A DNA stretch of 64,000 nucleotides, taken from the NCBI RefSeq assembly GCF_000004075.3, contig NC_026655.2:3782001-3846000 (forward strand), given 5' to 3'. How positions within the stretch are numbered: position 1 is the first letter of the stretch; each line of letters begins with the position of its first letter. The notes beneath the pieces were generated by a model, which searched no databases, was not told the origin of the DNA, and saw nothing but the letters and a program-made list of their open reading frames with translations. Origin of the DNA: Cucumis sativus. Lineage: Eukaryota > Streptophyta > Magnoliopsida > Cucurbitales > Cucurbitaceae. Shown one piece after another: positions 58,589 to 64,000 of this stretch. The translations under genes and the position numbers were made by a program.

Positions 58589-61500
58589 ATGGCCATGGCA
58601 GCTCTGAGACGTGAAGGGAGGCGGCTCGCTACTGTGATCTCTCCTCAACCAATCACCGCTCTTCGGTCTTCCCTCCTTTACGAGTATTTATTTCTTACTT
58701 TTATTCTTCTATCTTTGCCTCAATGCGTTTTATCTGGATTCTCAGCGATTGGGATGTTTTTGTTAGACACCCAAAAGCTCTCTCATTTGATTGATGAAAT
58801 TCTGGAGTAATTGCTTGTTAATTTTTATTTTTAGTACGTATTTGTCTGAACCATTTATGTTAAAGATTGGTTCTGGTCTAGTGCTTGGCTAATTGTTCTG
58901 AAATGTGCTGTGGGTTTTTTTTTTTTCTTTTGTTTTTTGAAAAAAATACAATGATCTTCCGTTTATGAGATACGTGAAAGTATTACATTTAAAAAACGTA
59001 GGGTGATTTTTAGATTTTGGGGAGCCATATTCCATTAGGTTTTCCGCCTAAGTTCTATTTGCAAATAAATCACTAATACTAAATGTGTGATTTTTGTACA
59101 GGGAACAAGCTCCTCTTGGTGTACGCTCCATCTCCACTCAAGTGGGTAGGTGCTATTTACATTGGATGGATGCTGCTATTTCTTTCAGTGCTATTTTCTG
59201 TTAATTAACTAGCATTTCTTTGATAATGTTTGGGTTTTTTTATTCTTCTTACTTACTAATGATTTGCCATCATTTTCTCAATATGTGGATGCAGTTAGAA
59301 CTCGAATGAAGAGTGTGAAAAATATCCAGAAAATTACAAAGGCAATGAAGATGGTTGCAGCCTCAAAGCTGCGAGCAATTCAAGTGCGCACGGAAAATTC
59401 TCGTGGCCTTTGGCAACCATTTACTGCGCTTCTTGGGGATAATCCAAGTACGTTTATATTATGTATTTTTTACTTTCCATTGACACATAAGTTGTTTTTT
59501 TACTTCTTCTGTACTTCCCATTTGTATTATGTCAAAATGCACATCAAACTCATGGGTTATTTACTGGTTAGTGTACCTTATGTTTATTTTATTTTATATT
59601 TTAAAAAACCGATACTGTTCTGTACATAACACACACCATACACATACACACATGTACTTTTTCCCCTCTATCCTAGACTTGGAAATTTGACTTTTATTTT
59701 TGTTGGAAATGTAGGTGTTGATGTAAAGAAGAATGTCATTGTTACTGTCTCTTCTGACAAGGGTCTTTGTGGTGGAATCAATTCTACCTCAGTCAAGATA
59801 AGCAGGGCTCTGCGCAAGATAAATTCTGGTATTACTTGAAAAATATTTGTTTATCTATCCTTCACTTCAATGAAAGACTGCATAAGTAATATATTAATTT
59901 TGTAATCGCTCTACTCATAGGTCCTGAAAAGGAAACCAAATATGTTGTATTGGGAGAGAAGGCAAAGGCTCAGTTGGTTCGAGACTCCAAGAAGGACATA
60001 GAAATCATCTTCACTGAGCTGCAGAAGAATCCTTTGAATTATACTCAGGTTAGTTATCCACATAACATTGCTCATCATAGAGAATGTCTTCATTGTTTGT
60101 CCATGAGTTTGTGTTTCTGTCATTTCCCTATGCTTCCATATGTAGGGGTTCAACCGTTGGATTTGAAGTCTTTGCAATGGAGTAGGATAATTTCTCCAAT
60201 TAAATAACGCTATAAATCTGATCCATTGTGGCAGCAAATAATGTTGTTTTTGAATGAATTTTCTTATTGTTTCTATCAGTGCATTTCTTTTGGTATACTG
60301 GCTTAGCAAAATGTTCAAGTTTGTGTTACAGGATGCCTTTCTTGACTTTTTGAAATGCCCATTTCTTATGGTCTTCTGTTGCACTTTTAGGTCTCTGTCT
60401 TAGCTGATGATATTCTAAAGAACGTAGAATATGATGCTCTGAGGGTTGTTTTCAACAAGTTCCAATCAGTTGTCTCATTTCTTCCTACAACAGCTACTAT
60501 CCTGTCTCCCGAGGTAATAAGATTACTTGATTTTCTTTGCTATACTGGCCTTTTCTTCTCTCTTAAATTCTTGCACTTCCAATTGTCAATATTGTGCATA
60601 CTGTATTTTAGATTGTTGAAAGAGAGGCAGAATCTGGAGGAAGTCTTTGTGACCTGGACTCTTATGAGATTGAAGGCGGTGAGACAAAGGCTGAGATTCT
60701 CCAAAATCTAGCAGAGTTCCAGTTTTCTTGTGTAAGTTAATTCTTACAGTCTCTCATACTTTTGTAATGAGGCATTAGTTTACTGCTGAACCTGTCAATG
60801 GTTATATACCAAATCAAATGAGCAGGATAGAAATTTGAGGTTTTTAATTCTTTGCAAGTTTCATGGAGTTCAAATTCTGGCCTAAGTTATACATAAGACA
60901 CCGTGTAAATTTGATGATATGTATCAGTTAACAATTTTTTCCCATTTATTTTTATCTGTATCGAGCTGATCACTGAAATTTACGGGTCTTGATAATTTTA
61001 TTTAGGTGAGCCAATTCTTAGGAAAAGTTTTCCTTCTAGATACTGGGACTTGGCATTTAACCGGATCACCATGGGTTGCTAGTGGTTTTTTGAGAATGAA
61101 TAAGTGATGAAGTAATTTCAGTCTATGGTTGTATCGGTCTTATTTTCTTGGTTAAGGATGCTGCAGAATTGCATGTGTATCAACTCAAAGAAGAGAACTG
61201 CGATAATAATATGCAATAACGTTGATTACATTTTTACCTTCCTTCTGTATTTCTAATATTAACTTGTAGCAGGAAAATGTTGTCTTTTCATTGACCATTT
61301 ATGTGATTACTGAAAGCTATATTCATGCCTACCAGGTACTGTTCAACGCCGTACTGGAAAATGCTTGCAGTGAACAAGGTGCAAGGATGTCTGCAATGGA
61401 CAGCTCAAGCAGAAACGCTGGGGATATGCTCGATCGCCTCACATTAACCTATAACAGGTCTCTGAACATATCTGATGACCTTTTTTTCCCTCAACTTAAA

Positions 61501-61647
61501 TCAATTTTTGGAACCTACTCGTTTTCTTCTTATTTATTTATTTTCTGTGAAACTGAACTTGTTGATTTTTGTGATAGAACCCGGCAAGCGTCTATCACCA
61601 CCGAGTTGATTGAAATTATATCTGGAGCTTCAGCATTGGAGGGCTAG
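58589..61647 (+). CDS. ATPC: Mitochondrial ATP synthase subunit gamma
   Basis: Exons 58589-58683, 59102-59145, 59295-59447, 59715-59828, 59921-60048, 60391-60513, 60612-60731, 61336-61457 and 61578-61647 give 322 residues (Arabidopsis mitochondrial gamma about 325). An Arg/Ser/Ala-rich presequence ([20 protein letters not shown]...RSISTQ) is followed by the conserved N-terminal helix [20 protein letters not shown], the central [11 protein letters not shown] motif, and the C-terminal helix [17 protein letters not shown], the signature end of the family. The protein is the rotating central stalk of F1 and couples proton flow through Fo to ATP synthesis at the matrix face of the inner membrane. 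It lacks the extra redox-regulatory cysteine segment of chloroplast gamma, which supports mitochondrial assignment. Splice phases are mixed, but all joins hold. Confidence 0.96.
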
Positions 61648-62880
61648 TTGCTAGATCTTCTGCTGGTTCACACAATGGTTGGTGAACTAAGATCACGAGG
61701 CTATATTTGATTATGACGATGTTGCCTTCTGAGTTTTTTTGTAATAATACACCCAGTTTCAATTCTATCCTGGGAACTATGTTTGTTTAGATATCAATTG
61801 ATTTTCAGATTGCTTCATCCTTTTTCCAACCGAAATCCCCAATTGCTTGAATTGACTTTGTTTTTCTTTTTTTCTTTTCGAGAAACCTCTTCCATTTCAA
61901 TATGATATTGAGATAAATAACTCGCTTAGAGGAACAGAAATTGAGTCGTGATGTTCTTCTACACTATGGAACATTTTTTTATAGCATTTTTGGCGTTTCT
62001 TTATAATCACTATCTAAATTACAAAATTCAAATATTGGGTTTGGAATTTGATTTATGTGACAGGAATTCATTGAATTCTTTTCATTCAGTGAATTTGGAA
62101 GTATAAAATTAAATTTGATTGGATACTAGATCAAAATTAAATCCAATACTGCCTTTGACATTTATATAATTGTTCATTGGCCATAAGGCTTTGAAATTGT
62201 TTCCCGGTTGACCAACACCACTGGCCACAAGATTTGGGGAGCAAAGTCTCAAGTAATTAAGAACTTGCATGGATATTTTGACTGTGTAATATATCCAATT
62301 TATAGTTCATGGTGAACGGGATATCATAAATCTCATAGAACACTCAAAAGTCAAAAGTTTGGTTTTGCATTTCCACTGAAAAATGACCAAAAGAACAAAT
62401 ATATTGCTGCTGCAAATGGCTAAAATACTAACACGTGTGATATGTTAACGCCTTAGCATGTTCAAACAAACTTCACAACACCTCAAAAAAGTTTGGACCG
62501 ATAAAAAAGACAAATGAAGAAAAATAGTGGACGGGAGAAAGGAAAACATCAAACTCTTAACATCTTTTGATGGAACTGCTACTAAACTCAACCAGAATAA
62601 TTACAACCAAATATGATAATAGTGGATTTTATACGGCTTTTGTGTTCTTCTTGCTTATTTTAGCCAATTATCTTTGCTTGAGCATGATTCTTAGACGAAT
62701 TGATTTTTCCATTAGATTGCCAAGTTATTTTCTCTAAAAAAAAGAAGAGATTCTCCCTAAATTGCCTTTTGGGTCATTTTGGCTATTAGTTTAATTACCA
62801 TCTGGGGTTGGAGAAAAAAAATATGAAAACTTCTACTGAAAAATTTTCATAGCATTTGTCTCAGCAAAGAGAAAGCAGAA
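61648..62880. other. Spacer between ATP synthase gamma and the last gene
   Basis: It contains the gamma-subunit 3' UTR, then AT-rich sequence with no coding region. The last 100 bases are the presumed leader of the downstream gene. Confidence 0.6.
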
Positions 62881-64000
62881 ATGGACTTGTGGGTTGTTGC
62901 AGCAGCTACTGGTGCTGGATATGTAGCTAAGTACTGGAAGAATCAATCAAAAGATGGGGATAATTCTTTATCACAGTTATCCTTTGGGGAATCCAATTTG
63001 GTAAGTCCTGAATACTCAAATCTTTTTCTAGACAAATTTTCACTAAGGAAGAAACCATATGAAGATGTTTTTGGCCATGGAATTATGGAAGAAACACCTT
63101 CAGTTTCAGAGTTGGGACTTATTGGGAGTCACCAAGGTTCCAATGGCAATGAATTGCCTACAACAAATATGACTTTGAAATCTTGGATCAATGAGAACTC
63201 TAAAGGACACATTGGAGAAAGCAGCAAAAGCAATAACATTGGAACCTTAGTTTGTAGTTCTTCAAGAAATAGAAGCACAGGTAATGCTAAATTCTCAAAT
63301 GGGGTTCTTGTTAAACCTCTGAATTTAGTAGAAGATTGTCTTCTAGCTCACGAGAGTTCTTTAAATCCATGTATTGCTGTGGAACTGGAGGAAAATAAGC
63401 TGTTCAAGGGATCCCACTTAGATGCTAATGAAAGTTTATGTGGGGTTTCTCAACTGCCATTTGAGTCTTTGAAGATCTCTGATATAGTTAGTAATAAGAC
63501 AGGAAAGGAATGGGAAAGAAAGTCAAGAAGTTTCAGCAAAATGGATAATAGGGAACATTCTGCTTCCAAAGGTATAATAGTGTTTTTTATTATAGCCTTT
63601 CGTTTTTAGCTTATTTTCTTAATCATTCTTCATAATTTGAAAAAAAAAAAGGAAATAATCTATTGAGAAAGGATATAAATCTATTGCAATACGAAAGTTT
63701 CGTGAAAGTTGAGAAGCTTTTGAGAATCATTCTTCTTTCTGCATATTTATGATTGATCTATACCTTAGATTGCGAACTTATGCTTATTGCTTATACTTTT
63801 CAGGTGTCGCGGATGAATCGTTTGTATTATATCTTGGAGTCTTCATTGGTGTAATCTTTTCCTTCATGTCTAATAAAAGGGAAGTTCACAATTTGAAAGA
63901 ATTGCTAAAGCAGACCGAAGACTTGGTTCAAGATCTTCAAGAGGAACTTGAAATGAAGGATTCATTGAAGCTGAAGGAGCTCAGTAATGATAATTGTGAA
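62881..64000 (+). CDS. Uncharacterised plant membrane-anchored coiled-coil protein (3' end outside window)
   Basis: Exon 1 (62881-63571) and exon 2 (from 63804, running off the window) are in frame. The start MDLWVVAAATGAGYVAKYWK is a short hydrophobic N-terminal segment. About 210 polar, Ser/Asn-rich residues follow without a recognised domain. Exon 2 encodes a clear membrane segment (FVLYLGVFIGVIFSFM) and then a heptad-like Leu/Lys/Glu stretch (LKELLKQTEDLVQDLQEELE). I recall Arabidopsis proteins of unknown function with the same opening, but cannot name one with confidence. The layout suggests a membrane-tethered scaffold. No catalytic motif is visible in the part present. Confidence 0.7.

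Overview
This is a gene-rich stretch of a dicot plant nuclear genome. It has spliced genes with GT-AG introns, AT-rich spacers, and proteins that closely match Arabidopsis families. A Cucurbitaceae source is my inference, from the overall protein character and from an AT-rich inverted-repeat element that recurs at least seven times and resembles repeats I associate with cucurbit spacers. The sequence alone does not prove it. Where splice sites and reading phase agree I give exon coordinates. I worked them out by eye, so single-base errors are possible.

Layout. 33-3530 (+): C-terminal part of LEO1/VIP4, a Paf1-complex subunit. 6615-9714 (+): cytosolic HSP101 (ClpB-type disaggregase), with two textbook heat shock elements about 1 kb upstream. 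10910-13791 (+): seven-membrane-segment CAND2/TPRA1-like protein. 14240-14670 (-): decayed copy of the 3' end of the helicase gene further right. 14870-16573 (-): intronless CBF5/dyskerin, with telo-box and site II motifs in its promoter. 18215-41422 (-): a 49-exon, roughly 2,098-residue double-cassette Ski2-like helicase (DExH14/ASCC3 type), with two GC-AG introns. 43722-47056 (+): X8-domain, GPI-anchored plasmodesmata callose-binding protein. 49911-56511 (+): PHD-finger protein of the AIPP2-like family, one exon of which is a tandem array of five ~34-residue units. 58589-61647 (+): mitochondrial ATP synthase gamma subunit. 62881-64000 (+, cut by the window end): uncharacterised membrane-anchored coiled-coil protein.

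How the genes relate. These are independent housekeeping or stress genes, not a pathway cluster. LEO1, the PHD protein and DExH14 act in transcription, chromatin or nucleic-acid remodelling; CBF5 modifies rRNA; HSP101 rescues aggregated proteins. I found no new multi-gene system. The most unusual items are the coding tandem repeat that carries its own splice acceptor, the helicase tail copies on both sides of CBF5, and the two non-canonical helicase introns.
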